Notes under the pieces: generated by a model
The model's database searches: none
The model's input: only the letters and a program-made list of their open reading frames with translations
Told to the model about the DNA's origin: nothing
Assembly: GCA_023213315.1 (NCBI GenBank)
Contig: JAKCPI010005689.1
Span: 186,001 to 250,000, forward strand
DNA: 64,000 nucleotides
Direction: 5' to 3'
DNA from: Euborellia annulipes
Lineage: Eukaryota > Arthropoda > Insecta > Dermaptera > Anisolabididae
Part shown: positions 30,222 through 40,115 of the stretch, piece by piece
Layout of the letters: every line of letters begins with the position of its first letter
How positions within the stretch are numbered: the first letter of the stretch is position 1
Position numbers and translations under genes: made by a program

Positions 30222-30812
30222 TTATGAAGTCTTTTCTGCATTACTGAATTTTCGATTAAAATGTTCTACCTCACCTTCCAAAATATCAGTTTTACATATA
30301 CCGCTGCATACCCCTTCACGACACAAACATTCAACATCAATATTGAATGTTTCGATGGCTTGTAAAATGGTTTGGTTACTTTGTACTTCTACTTCCTGAT
30401 TAGACTTAGTAAGTACAACAGCAAAAGCCTACACCCTCTTCAGAAACTGTTGAAATAAATTATTTCTAGTGAATGTAGCCATCACGCTAACAGTGCTTGT
30501 TACCACATCAATCAGGGGTTAGGAGTACACACATAGATATGTGTGTTTGGGTTGAAATGTTATTAATTTGTCTAGATTAAGCACACAACCCTTCCGACTC
30601 AAGAATAGCTAAACACGCGATCTGCATGTTTCCGTTTTAACTCATTTAACAAAGCTGCATGTTCAGAAAAATGGTAAGCATAATGTAGCTCAAAATCAGC
30701 ACCGCTTCAGCAAACTCATCCATTTGAGGTAGAAATGGCGTAATACCAATGCCACCAGCAATTAGAATATGTTTATTGCCTATCCCCAGCTAAGGGAAAT
30801 AATTTTTAAATA
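30222..30812 (-). pseudogene. Remnant of a PDR/VanB-type ferredoxin-NAD reductase, N-terminus missing
   Basis: Minus-strand reading shows, in order but across frames: a KNYFP segment near 30805 followed by a stop; KHILIAGGIGITPFLPQMDEF near 30770-30705, the NAD-binding motif of phthalate dioxygenase reductase-like proteins; ALLNELKRKHADRVFSYS; a THIYVC-like stretch near 30540; and a C-terminal plant-type 2Fe-2S domain with its Cys ligands in ECLCREGVCSGICKTDILEGEVEHF, stopping at 30222. The whole N-terminal FMN-binding domain, about 100 residues, is absent and at least four frame changes occur. Intact relatives act with Rieske oxygenases such as vanillate demethylase. None is present here. 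Loss of a whole domain points to true decay. Confidence 0.75.
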
Positions 30813-30898
30813 TTAATAAGCTAATAAAAAATCAAAAAACATATCATCATTATAAAATTGATCTTTAGAGGTATGTTTACTCAGGAAATGAGCATAAA

Positions 30899-30928
30899 AA
30901 AAAGACCACGCAGGAGCGTGGTCTATAA
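30899..30928 (-). terminator. Terminator of tRNA-Met copy 2
   Basis: Perfect 9-bp stem AGACCACGC/GCGTGGTCT with an AGGA loop. On the minus strand a run of eight T follows, close behind the tRNA. Confidence 0.88.
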
Positions 30929-30930
30929 AA

Positions 30931-31007
30931 TGGTGGCTATGACGAGACTTGAACTTGTGACCCCCGCATTATGAGTGCGGTGCTCTAACCAACTGAGCTA
31001 CATAGCC
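30931..31007 (-). tRNA. tRNA-Met (CAT), elongator, copy 2
   Basis: Identical over all 77 bases to the copy at 29920, including the encoded CCA. It has its own promoter and terminator. Upstream bases shared with copy 1 (the -10 region and GCGC discriminator) show that the duplicated unit included the promoter. Confidence 0.96.
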
Positions 31008-31022
31008 TAAAACTGTGCGCGC

Positions 31023-31051
31023 ATTATCTTAGTTTCTTTAATGCACGTCAA
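31023..31051 (-). promoter_or_regulatory. Promoter of tRNA-Met copy 2
   Basis: On the minus strand, TTGACG (31051-31046), a 17-base spacer and GATAAT (31028-31023), followed by a GCGCGC-type discriminator. The -10 and discriminator match copy 1, while the spacer and upstream sequence differ. Confidence 0.8.
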
Positions 31052-31073
31052 GATAAATTTTAAATAAATTAGG

Positions 31074-31243
31074 TGAAGTGAGCCTATAAGCCGGGTTCTG
31101 TCGAGGATGAGTCATTCCTCTAGGCGTACAATCACTCATACGCTCAAGCGACCTACCCGAATCCAGTACGGGCCGTACCTCAGGATTCCTATTTGGTCTT
31201 GCTTCTGGTGGGGTTTACCATGCCGTGAACTGTTACCAGACAC

Positions 31244-31278
<35 letters not shown>

Positions 31279-31429
31279 TCACGAATGGAGGCGGTCTACT
31301 CTCTGCTGCACTTTCCGTCGGCTTTCACCGCCCAGGCGTTACCTGGCACCCTGCCCTATGAAGCCCGGACTTTCCTCCCCTGCTTCAGTCACGAAGACCT
31401 CCACAGCAGCGACCATCCAGCTCACTTCA
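31074..31429 (-). ncRNA. rnpB: RNase P RNA, bacterial class A
   Basis: Catalytic RNA that trims tRNA 5' ends. On the minus strand the conserved core GAGGAAAGTCCGGGC appears near 31385 and the 3' signature ACAGAACCCGGCTTA near 31100. The P1 helix closes the molecule: TGAAGTGAGC at the 5' end pairs with GCTCACTTCA at the 3' end, which sets the limits to about one base. Length is about 356 bases, normal for class A. Several open frames run through it by chance. Confidence 0.95.
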
Positions 31430-31455
31430 GGGGCGCATATTAACAAATTTATTTA

Positions 31456-32215
<760 letters not shown>

Positions 32216-32348
32216 CTAGTACTCTAATTGTATTGTGAACCTATTTTAGCAAAAGTTATACATGAGGCGAAATATTCATGTGCAGGAAAAAACTTCACCT
32301 TAGCATCAGTTTACGGCAATAATAGGCATAATTGTGGAAGTTTGAATT

Positions 32349-32826
32349 ATGGCGAAAGCAACAGTAGTAAAGAAACACAATGGCGGAACAATCGCACAAA
32401 ATAAACGTGCCCGTCATGATTATTTTATCGAAGAAAAATTTGAAGCTGGCCTGTCACTTCAAGGTTGGGAAGTAAAATCCTTACGTGCTGGGCGCATGAC
32501 TTTGACGGAAAGTTATGTCATTTTCAAGAATGGCGAAGCATTTTTACTTGGCTCACAAATTCAGCCTTTATTATCGGCTTCGACCCATGTGGTACCTGAA
32601 GCAACACGTACCCGTAAGTTATTGCTCTCCCGACGCCAGCTTGAACACCTAATGGGTGCAGTTAACCAAAAAGGTTACTCATGCGTTCCTTTGGCATGTT
32701 ACTGGAAAGGTCATTTAGTTAAACTAGAAATTGCGCTTGGTGAAGGGTAAACAGCTTCATGACAAACGTGCAACTGAAAAAGACCGCGATTGGCAACGTG
32801 ATAAAGCTCGTATATTTCATAAGTAA
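32349..32826 (+). CDS. smpB: SsrA-binding protein SmpB (one frameshift)
   Basis: Partner of tmRNA in rescuing stalled ribosomes. The core ([31 protein letters not shown]) and [22 protein letters not shown] are typical. The frame ends early at 32750 in an extra-base break after EIAL. The basic C-terminal tail needed for tmRNA accommodation (ending DKARIFHK) follows in another frame to TAA 32824-32826. Allowing for one extra base the length is 158 residues, the normal size. Confidence 0.94.
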
Positions 32827-32828
32827 TA

Positions 32829-32863
32829 AAAAAACCTTTAAAGTTAACTTTAAAGGTTTTTTT
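32829..32863. terminator. Bidirectional terminator after smpB
   Basis: Long self-complementary stem centred on GTTAAC (arms AAAACCTTTAAAGTT and AACTTTAAAGGTTTT) with T runs on both sides. It serves smpB and the convergent secreted-protein gene. Confidence 0.9.
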
Positions 32864-32877
32864 ATGTCACTTTGAAT

Positions 32878-34151
32878 TTAGCAAAATTTTAAATTGCCAT
32901 AACAGTTTGGTGCAAAAGATTGATTTTTAAGTTGCAAATCTTTCAATGGGAAATTCACAATTGTATTGGGTAATTTAACCTCACCAACTGCTAAGTCTTC
33001 ACCAAACAAACAATTTAAAAGATTACATCTCACTGGGTTTGCGGTTAAATAAGCGCTAATTGGATCTACCACCTGCTTTAAAACATCATTAGTTATCTCA
33101 ATTTGTTTACTTGGCGTAACATTGCCAATATCAATTTCATCATCAAAAGCCATCCACCACCCCCCGTTCTGCTGCTGCATCTGCACCTGGCCAAAATATT
33201 TGTTGGCCTTGCAAAGAAAGCGAGAAAGGATTATTTAATTCAATTTTATGAATGAATCCTAAGTTTTGATCAACTGTGAGCGCCGCTCTTAATCCGGTAA
33301 TGCTGCCCGTTACATTTTTTTTGTAAATTTAATAGACCAAGTGCTGCATTAATAGAAGCTTTCAGATCTCCAGAGAAATTAAGCTGATCGATATTTGCTA
33401 CTCCGTTCAGCATGACATTATTCATTCGTGAACCAGAAATCACTTGCCCGTTGATCACAATAGGTGCAGTGGTCTGTTGTAATTGCAAATTATAATCAGA
33501 CGAGTTAAATCCTAAAGGAATACAAATCCCGATACATGCATTAACAGTCCCATCAATGGTCTTGCCTGTATCTTGATAAGACATATTACGGGCAGCGGTA
33601 TAAGCTAAACCAGTGGTATCTTTAATTTTCATGTAACCACTTAAGCTATTAATTCCATTTGGTGTTTCTGAATTTTCAAGCCCCATAGTCAGCAGTCCCA
33701 TAACCTTTTCAGCACTTAAACGAAAACCTTTAATTTCTCTTAAAGCTGCGCTGTCTGGATTTTTAATTGCAAATTCAATAAAGGGATTACTAAAAACAGC
33801 AGAAGAAGAAGCTCGACCATCACTTGTATCACTTAAGCCACTTAAACTTAAGTTATCAATATCAATATCACACCCACCTAAACCGTTTACTCCTCCACAT
33901 CCTAATTGCAACTTATTAATATTGGCATTTAGCTCAAGATTTGCCTCTAAACCCAATTTATAAAAGCCAATATTTTGCTGGTTCATCGAAGCATCAGCTT
34001 GTTTTGGGTCGGTATAGGTAAATGAAAATAATGCTTGAGCTTCAACTTTAGAAAGTTCTGAATCACTGAGTGGAACAAGATCTGCAGATTCTAAATTGGC
34101 ATAGCTGAAAGTAGCCCAACTTAGACAAAGAGCTGTTAAAAAAATTTTCAT
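32878..34151 (-). CDS. Secreted or outer-membrane-linked protein of unknown function (two homopolymer frameshifts)
   Basis: About 423 residues. A signal peptide (MKIFLTALCLSWATFSYA) is followed by VPLSDSELSKVEAQALFSFTYTDP. Next come Asn/Gly/Ser-rich beta-type segments with paired Cys residues (LGCGGVNGLGGCDID, ACIGICIPLGF), which suggests a disulfide-bonded periplasmic or surface beta protein. Frame changes at about 33318 (a run of eight A on the coding strand) and 33193 (a run of four T) join the C-terminal part ending CYGNLKFC. An LSDxELS motif after the signal peptide is seen in other Acinetobacter surface proteins, some linked to pilus-type clusters, but no pilus gene is near. Function not assigned. 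Confidence 0.6.
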
Positions 34152-34305
34152 GATTATTCCATTTTTTTATTTATTAGGATTTAGACATCATTGTCCAAAT
34201 AAACCATTTGGTAAAAAATAATCAAAAATGGACAAAAAAAATACAACTTTTTTGTAATTAGAATAAAGATGTAATATTTATTTAATATAAAATCAAATGC
34301 TTATT

Positions 34306-34857
34306 TCAACTTATACGATAAAGTAATCCGGCAATATATTCACCAAACCATTTAGCTGTATCCAAGTCGCCTTGTGGGGGAGTAACTTCAACAGGAGCAT
34401 TGTCTGACTGGGTCATTAGACCTAAACAACTCGATAATCGGTTTAAATCTTTTTCACCATGTCCTGTGGTCATTAAAGGCAAACCTGACCACAACATGCC
34501 ATGTTGCATGGCAAAAATATTTAATTGTTGTAATACCGCTAGTTTATCGCCGCTCAAACCACCCGAATTTGCAAAGCCAGCCGCGAGCTTGCCTTGCCAC
34601 AAACGTTCTTTCCAACGTTTAGAAGTACTGTCCATAAACTTTTTAAAGTCGGCAGTCATACTTCCCATATAGGTAGGAGATCCGAAAATAATGCCTTGTG
34701 ATGTATCAAGCGCATCCCAATCAATATGTTCAATATTCATTAGATGTACTTTTACCCCCATCACCTCTGCACCAGCAGCAATAGCGAAAGCTACCTTGGC
34801 GGTATGACCATATGGGCTGTGGTAGACAATAGAGAGATGTTTTTCAGGCAAAGACAT
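34306..34857 (-). CDS. Flavodoxin-family NAD(P)H:quinone oxidoreductase-like protein
   Basis: 183 residues with a flavodoxin fold. The FMN phosphate loop is SPYGHTAKVA near residues 14-23. GSPTYMGSMTADFKKFMD in the middle and the GFANSGGLSGDK flavin-binding loop resemble WrbA and related quinone reductases. It may reduce quinones by two electrons. It stands alone between the secreted-protein gene and pgeF. Confidence 0.85.
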   Translation of the reverse strand: MSLPEKHLSIVYHSPYGHTAKVAFAIAAGAEVMGVKVHLMNIEHIDWDALDTSQGIIFGSPTYMGSMTADFKKFMDSTSKRWKERLWQGKLAAGFANSGGLSGDKLAVLQQLNIFAMQHGMLWSGLPLMTTGHGEKDLNRLSSCLGLMTQSDNAPVEVTPPQGDLDTAKWFGEYIAGLLYRIS

Positions 34858-35050
34858 AAGATTAAAATTTTGAGCGATTTTTTCTATTTTATCATTTTAT
34901 TAGCGCTTGCTAAACCTACATCTATAAATATGAAATACAAGTGTTTCAATACACTTCATAATCGTAATACCTTACAGCTCAATAAAAACTCTCTTACTTT
35001 GTTTAATTATTACAAAATAAGAGAGTGAATGTACTTACTGTTTATAGAGC

Positions 35051-35787
35051 TTATATAAAAACAAAGGTAGCCATACGTCCAGTCTTCGCATCACGGCGAT
35101 AAGAAAAATATTCATCGCTTTGTTTATAAGAACATTGATCACCGCCTAAAACCTGTTTCACACCTAGACTCTGCAAAATAAAAGCGCAATTGCATATAAA
35201 TCTGCATGAAATTTATTTGGAGCAGCTCCCTCAACAAAAGCTGTTCCTAACTCTGGATATTTATCACAAAAAGCAGCCTTTACTTCAGCCCCAATTTCAA
35301 AACAAGGTTGGCTAATCGCAGCTCCTAACCATGCCCAAGCTGGAGGGTTCTGCATAGCAGCAACCGTATTTTCAATAATGCCGCCAGCTAAACCACGCCA
35401 ACCCGCATGCAAGTTTGCGATTTCCGTACCTTCGGCATTCCCTAACACGACAGGTAAGCAATCAGCGGTCATCATCATTAAAGCATGACCTTTGGTTTGA
35501 GTGACCAAACCATCACCGATTAATGCCTTAAAAGGAATTTGTTCATTTACTGTATGGCAAATCGTACTATGTGTTTGAGTCATCCATGTCATTTTTTTAA
35601 CACCGAACTGGGCAAACTCATCTAACAATATCATGCGATGTTGCTGAACACGTTGTGCCTCATCATTGACATGTAAAGCCAGATTAAAGCCAGACAACTC
35701 AAGTTGATCCGTTGGTAATGCCAAAGGATGATGAACACGCGTTTGCCCTACATATACGCCTTGAGGTAGTCCTTGAACAAATTCCAT
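35051..35787 (-). CDS. pgeF: Peptidoglycan editing factor PgeF / YfiH-family protein (one frameshift)
   Basis: Multicopper-oxidase-fold (laccase domain) protein; the family includes purine nucleoside-active enzymes and peptidoglycan quality-control factors. It shows TQTHS, the TADCLPVVL segment and NLHAGWRGLAGG, which carry the His and Cys metal ligands, and PCFEIGAEV. After a break near 35185 in a T-rich run, the conserved end (CSYKQSDEYFSYRRDAKTGRM) reads on to the stop at 35051. The ATG at 35787 has AAGGA upstream and lies 11 bases past the rluD stop, so it forms a unit with rluD. Confidence 0.9.
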
Positions 35788-35797
35788 ATACGCGTCC

Positions 35798-36850
35798 TTA
35801 ATATGCAGCGTTTTCTGAACGTAACACATTCACTAAATGTGTAAAATCTTCAGGCCATGGCGCTTCAAATAGCATTTCTTCAGCAGTACGAGGGTGTTTT
35901 AAACCCAATTTCGCTGCATGCAATGCTTGGCGTTTAAAACCACGTAAAGTGTCAATGAGTAATTCAGACGCCCCTGCAGGTACACGTACACGGTTCATAT
36001 AAATCTGATCACCGATCAGTCCATAACCGATATAACTAAAGTGCACACGAATCTGATGAGTTCGACCTGTTTCAAGACGTGCTTGTATACGAGTAAAATC
36101 TTTAAAGCGTTCTTTTACATTGTAATGGGTCACGGCGTCGCGCCCACCAGGTAAAATCGCCATTTTCACACGGTCAACCGGATGACGTTTGATAGGTTCA
36201 TCAATAGTACCGCCAGCAATAACATTTCCATAAACAACTAAGTCGTATACGCGGTAAACCGATTTATTTGCCAACTGTTTACTTAAAGAAAATTGTGCTT
36301 CAAGACTTTTGGCAACGACTAACAAACCGCTGGTATCTTTATCAATACGATGTACTAAACCAGCGCGGGAAAGTTCCGACAATTTTGGGAAATGGTAAAG
36401 CAAGGCATTCACTAAAGTTCCAGAACTATTACCAGCCCCTGGATGTACCACCATGCCGACTGGTTTATTGATGACTAAAATGTCGTCATCTTCATAGACA
36501 ATATTAAGTGGAATATTTTCAGGTTGACTCGTAGTTTGAGCTTCGAGCTCAACTTCGAGTGTAAGCAGTTCTGTCCCTTCACAACGGTACTTTGGCTTGA
36601 CAATGTTACCATTCACCAACAGATGGCCATCCTTCAACCATTGTTTAAGCTTTTCACGTGAAAACTCATTCCACACCAAGGCTGCTACCTGATCGATGCG
36701 TTGTCCCAGATAGCTTTCATCTAGCTGAACTTGCAACGATAAACGTGTTGCAGTTGTATCAGAAGTATGGTTATCTGCATCCTCAGAATCTTCAAGTAAA
36801 TTGAAGTCGGTTTCAGATAAGTTTGTGTTTGAAGATTGTGCTGAAGTCAT
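35798..36850 (-). CDS. rluD: 23S rRNA pseudouridine synthase RluD
   Basis: Makes pseudouridines at 1911, 1915 and 1917 in helix 69 of 23S rRNA. It has 350 residues, intact. After an acidic N-terminus the S4-like RNA-binding domain (RIDQVAALVWNEFSREKLKQWLKDGHLLVNG) is followed by the RluA-type catalytic motif HRIDKDTSGLLVVAK, with Asp170 as the expected nucleophile. It is divergent from bamD and coupled with pgeF, an order seen widely in gammaproteobacteria (bamD, rluD, yfiH). Confidence 0.94.
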   Translation of the reverse strand: MTSAQSSNTNLSETDFNLLEDSEDADNHTSDTTATRLSLQVQLDESYLGQRIDQVAALVWNEFSREKLKQWLKDGHLLVNGNIVKPKYRCEGTELLTLEVELEAQTTSQPENIPLNIVYEDDDILVINKPVGMVVHPGAGNSSGTLVNALLYHFPKLSELSRAGLVHRIDKDTSGLLVVAKSLEAQFSLSKQLANKSVYRVYDLVVYGNVIAGGTIDEPIKRHPVDRVKMAILPGGRDAVTHYNVKERFKDFTRIQARLETGRTHQIRVHFSYIGYGLIGDQIYMNRVRVPAGASELLIDTLRGFKRQALHAAKLGLKHPRTAEEMLFEAPWPEDFTHLVNVLRSENAAY

Positions 36851-36921
36851 TTGATCATTGCGATAAAAGTGGTTTAATAGCGCAATTGTAGCTCATTGCC
36901 CAACATAACAGAGGAGTTTTT

Positions 36922-38037
36922 ATGTCGCTACCACGTTATAAAATTACGATGCTTGCCTTATCTTTAGGTTTAGCGTCTGCATTTGTGGGCTGTAGCAGCA
37001 ATCCAAGTAAAAAAGAAGTGGTCGATAGTGGCCCACAATCTAGTGAACAAGCTTACTTCGAAAAGGCCCAAAAGTCGCTTGACCGTGGTCAATATCTTGA
37101 TGCGACCAAGTCTTTAGAAGCAATCGATACTTATTATCCGACCGGACAATACGCACAACAAGCACAACTTGAACTTCTCTATTCGAAATTTAAACAAAAA
37201 GATTATGAAGGCACCATTGCCTTAGCAGAACGTTTTATTCGTTTAAATCCTCAGCATCCAAATGTAGATTATGCTTATTATGTTCGTGCTGTAGCGAATA
37301 TGGAGCAAAACTACGACAGTTTGATGCGCTATACATCTTTGCAACAATCTCATCGTGATGTGAGCTATTTAAAAGTTGCTTATCAGAATTTTGTTGATTT
37401 AATTCGTCGTTTTCCAAGTAGCCAATATTCTGTTGATGCCGCTCAGCGCATGAAATTTATTGGACAAGAGCTTGCTGAAAATGAAATGACCGCTGCACGC
37501 TTTAACGTTAAGCGTAAAGCTTGGATCGCTGCTGCAGAGCGTTCTCAATGGGTAATTGAACATTATCCACAAACTCCTCAAGTTCCAGAAGCTTTAGCAA
37601 CTTTGGCATATAGCTATGACAAATTAGGCGATAAAGCCACGTCACAACAATATATTGAAGTTTTAAAACTCAATTATCCTAACCTTGTGAAAAAAGACGG
37701 TACGGTTAACATGCGTGCTGCCCGTAAAGAAGGCAACTGGATTAACCGTGCAACTTTAGGTATTTTCGGTCGTGAATCTACTGCCGCAACACCTGAAAGC
37801 ACAAGTGAATCAGAAGCTCCAAAACGTGGCTTCCTTAATCGTGTTAGCTTCGGTTTAATTGGTAATTCAGATAAAGAAGAAACTGCTGAGCCAGAGCAAA
37901 CACAAGTTGAAGCACCAAAGTCAGAACGTAGCTGGACAAACCGTTTAAGCTTCGGGTTATTAGACAAACCTGAGCCACAAGCAGCAGAAAATACAACTGT
38001 TGCCCCTGCTGTTAGTTCTACCGGATGGATCAACTGA
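36922..38037 (+). CDS. bamD: Outer membrane assembly lipoprotein BamD
   Basis: TPR lipoprotein of the BAM complex that folds outer-membrane beta-barrel proteins. A lipobox ends in FVGC (Cys24). TPR-type repeats fill residues 40-250 (AYFEKAQKSLDRGQYLDA, DYEGTIALAERFI). A long C-terminal tail has two repeats of the type NRVSFGL or NRLSFGLLDKP and is specific to this genus. The frame stops at 38037, but another frame carries a polar stretch (DGSTDSQSDDATQ) to a stop at 38086. One miscalled base near 38020 would extend the protein by about 16 residues. A good GAGG precedes the ATG. Confidence 0.93.
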   Translation: MSLPRYKITMLALSLGLASAFVGCSSNPSKKEVVDSGPQSSEQAYFEKAQKSLDRGQYLDATKSLEAIDTYYPTGQYAQQAQLELLYSKFKQKDYEGTIALAERFIRLNPQHPNVDYAYYVRAVANMEQNYDSLMRYTSLQQSHRDVSYLKVAYQNFVDLIRRFPSSQYSVDAAQRMKFIGQELAENEMTAARFNVKRKAWIAAAERSQWVIEHYPQTPQVPEALATLAYSYDKLGDKATSQQYIEVLKLNYPNLVKKDGTVNMRAARKEGNWINRATLGIFGRESTAATPESTSESEAPKRGFLNRVSFGLIGNSDKEETAEPEQTQVEAPKSERSWTNRLSFGLLDKPEPQAAENTTVAPAVSSTGWIN

Positions 38038-38111
38038 CTCTCAATCAGATGATGCAACACAAGGTACAAACGACGCTGCTCAATAAGTTTTAAACTTTAA
38101 AAAGCACCAAC

Positions 38112-38147
38112 AAACAGGCAAGTGATACCACTTGCCTGTTTGTTTTT
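38112..38147 (+). terminator. Rho-independent terminator of bamD
   Basis: Perfect 13-bp stem AAACAGGCAAGTG/CACTTGCCTGTTT with an ATAC loop, then GTTTTT. Confidence 0.93.
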
Positions 38148-38243
38148 ATAAAAAATTAAAATATTTATTGTGTAGATCTTGCCTCATCATGTCAGAATAT
38201 TCTGAATTACTCTCTCATCAGTTTTAATACGGTTATCTGAATT

Positions 38244-40115
38244 ATGGCAATTCCACAACATACGATTGATCAAATTTTAGATCGCACAGATATTGTCGAT
38301 TTGATTGGTCAGCGTGTGAAACTGAAAAAGACGGGACGTACATATTCCGGCTGTTGCCCTTTTCATCAAGAAAAATCCCCATCGTTCCATGTCTATCGAG
38401 ACAAGCAGTATTATCACTGCTTTGGCTGTCAGGCTAACGGTAACGCGATCCGTTTTCTGATGGATATTGATAACCGAAACTTCATAGATGTTATGAAGGA
38501 GTTATCGAGTAGCGCTGGAGTCGAATTACCCAAAGATAATACCGAAAATAAAAAACTGTCTTATACCCGTCAGGTTACGAAGCCACCAATTGCTACTAAA
38601 GCAAGTACGGCTGAGTCCGTGGTTCCTCAGCAACCAATAGATGAAAGTTATAATACGCTTGAACCTGTATTTTTTGATGACCCGTTTGCCCAATTTGAAC
38701 AGCCTTTTAACTTTGAGGAACCAGTTCAAGAAGGTAATTTATATGACTTACTGGAAAATATTGCTCAGTTCTATGAACATCAGTTACCTAATAGTCAAAA
38801 GGCAAAAAAATACTTTAAACAACGTGGTTTAAGCAATCAGACTATTCAATTTTGGCGCTTGGGCTATGCGCCAGAAGACTGGCAACACTTAGAAAAAGCT
38901 TTTCCTTATGACATTGATGGTTTAAAACAACTTGGACTTATCCGTTCAAGCGATAATGGTCGTGATTTTGACTTATTACGTGACCGTGTCATTTTCCCGA
39001 TTCGAGACCCTAAAGGTCGCGTCGTTGGTTTTGGTGGTCGTGCTTTAAATGATGAGATCAAGCCCAAATACATTAACTCGCCAGACTCCGAGGTCTTTCA
39101 TAAGAATCAGCTACTTTACGGGCTTTATGAAGGTAGAAAACTCAAATCTAGCGACTGGTTAATGGTTGAAGGCTATATGGATGTCATTGCGCTTCAGCAG
39201 TATGGCATTACAGGGGCAGTCGCAACTTTAGGAACTGCAAGTAATACAGAACACCTTAATATTTTATTTAAACAAAATAGCCGTATTACCATTGCTTTTG
39301 ATGGTGATGCTGCGGGTCAAAAAGCAGCACGTAGAACCTTAGAAATTGCTTTACCACTTCTCAATGATGGACGCGAACTCAAATTTTTCGTACTACCGAA
39401 TGACCACGATCCCGACTCTCTGATTCGCCGTGAAGGGCTTGAAAATTTCCAAAAATTATTACAACAAGCCCCTCTTTTGTCTGATTTTGTCTTTGCTCAT
39501 TTAACAGGTCAACACGACATTAGTACCCCTGAAGGCAAAAGCTTGGTCATGGGAGAACTCAGAGAACTGACTGAACTATTACCCAAACAGGGTTCGTTCC
39601 GTTATTTACTCAATCAATCTTTCCGTGAAAAACTCGGACTAGGTAAACGTTTTACACCACAAATCAGCCATGATGCTTCGCTCTCATTTAACATTCATAC
39701 TAAAGATGAAGACTTTGCGATTGCAATTTTGATGCACCACCCTTTTCTTTATATTCATTTTGAAGGATTACGTGCCTATATTCATCAAGATGAATTATTG
39801 GCAAAAGTACTGGCTATTTTAAATCGTATTTTTGATGACTTACCTGATGATCAAGAGCTAGCAACTTATTATGTGCTCGGCGCTTGTAGCAGCTATTGTC
39901 ATGAAATTGCAGATATTATGCAAAGAACCAATATTCAGGCATTAACACAAGCACCTGAAGTGGCAGATAAATTAGCCCAAGAATATGCTTTAGGCCTAAA
40001 AGAAAGGTATTTACGTCAGAAGCTTAAGTCACCGATTTCTCTGATTGAATCAAGAAATTTAAGACAACAGCTTAATGAATTAACCAAACAAATTAGTTTA
40101 AGACTGTTATCTTAA
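38244..40115 (+). CDS. dnaG: DNA primase
   Basis: Makes RNA primers at the replication fork. It has 623 residues, intact. The N-terminal zinc-binding domain has ligands at about Cys38, His41, Cys59 and Cys62. The TOPRIM core shows [14 protein letters not shown] and [15 protein letters not shown], and a C-terminal DnaB-binding region follows. A Gln/Pro-rich linker of about 60 residues follows the zinc domain. It stands alone here, not in the usual rpsU-dnaG-rpoD unit, and ends overlapping the convergent hemA stop by four bases. Confidence 0.95.
   Translation: MAIPQHTIDQILDRTDIVDLIGQRVKLKKTGRTYSGCCPFHQEKSPSFHVYRDKQYYHCFGCQANGNAIRFLMDIDNRNFIDVMKELSSSAGVELPKDNTENKKLSYTRQVTKPPIATKASTAESVVPQQPIDESYNTLEPVFFDDPFAQFEQPFNFEEPVQEGNLYDLLENIAQFYEHQLPNSQKAKKYFKQRGLSNQTIQFWRLGYAPEDWQHLEKAFPYDIDGLKQLGLIRSSDNGRDFDLLRDRVIFPIRDPKGRVVGFGGRALNDEIKPKYINSPDSEVFHKNQLLYGLYEGRKLKSSDWLMVEGYMDVIALQQYGITGAVATLGTASNTEHLNILFKQNSRITIAFDGDAAGQKAARRTLEIALPLLNDGRELKFFVLPNDHDPDSLIRREGLENFQKLLQQAPLLSDFVFAHLTGQHDISTPEGKSLVMGELRELTELLPKQGSFRYLLNQSFREKLGLGKRFTPQISHDASLSFNIHTKDEDFAIAILMHHPFLYIHFEGLRAYIHQDELLAKVLAILNRIFDDLPDDQELATYYVLGACSSYCHEIADIMQRTNIQALTQAPEVADKLAQEYALGLKERYLRQKLKSPISLIESRNLRQQLNELTKQISLRLLS

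Noticed and set aside
29920..31007. tRNA-Met pair as attachment site of an integrated element
   Set aside because: Both tRNAs are complete with their own promoters, and there is no integrase or other mobility gene in the 1 kb between them. A duplication with decayed cargo explains it as well.
37674..38069. A 131-codon minus-strand frame
   Set aside because: Antisense to bamD; the Ser/Gly-rich composition mirrors the bamD tail repeat.
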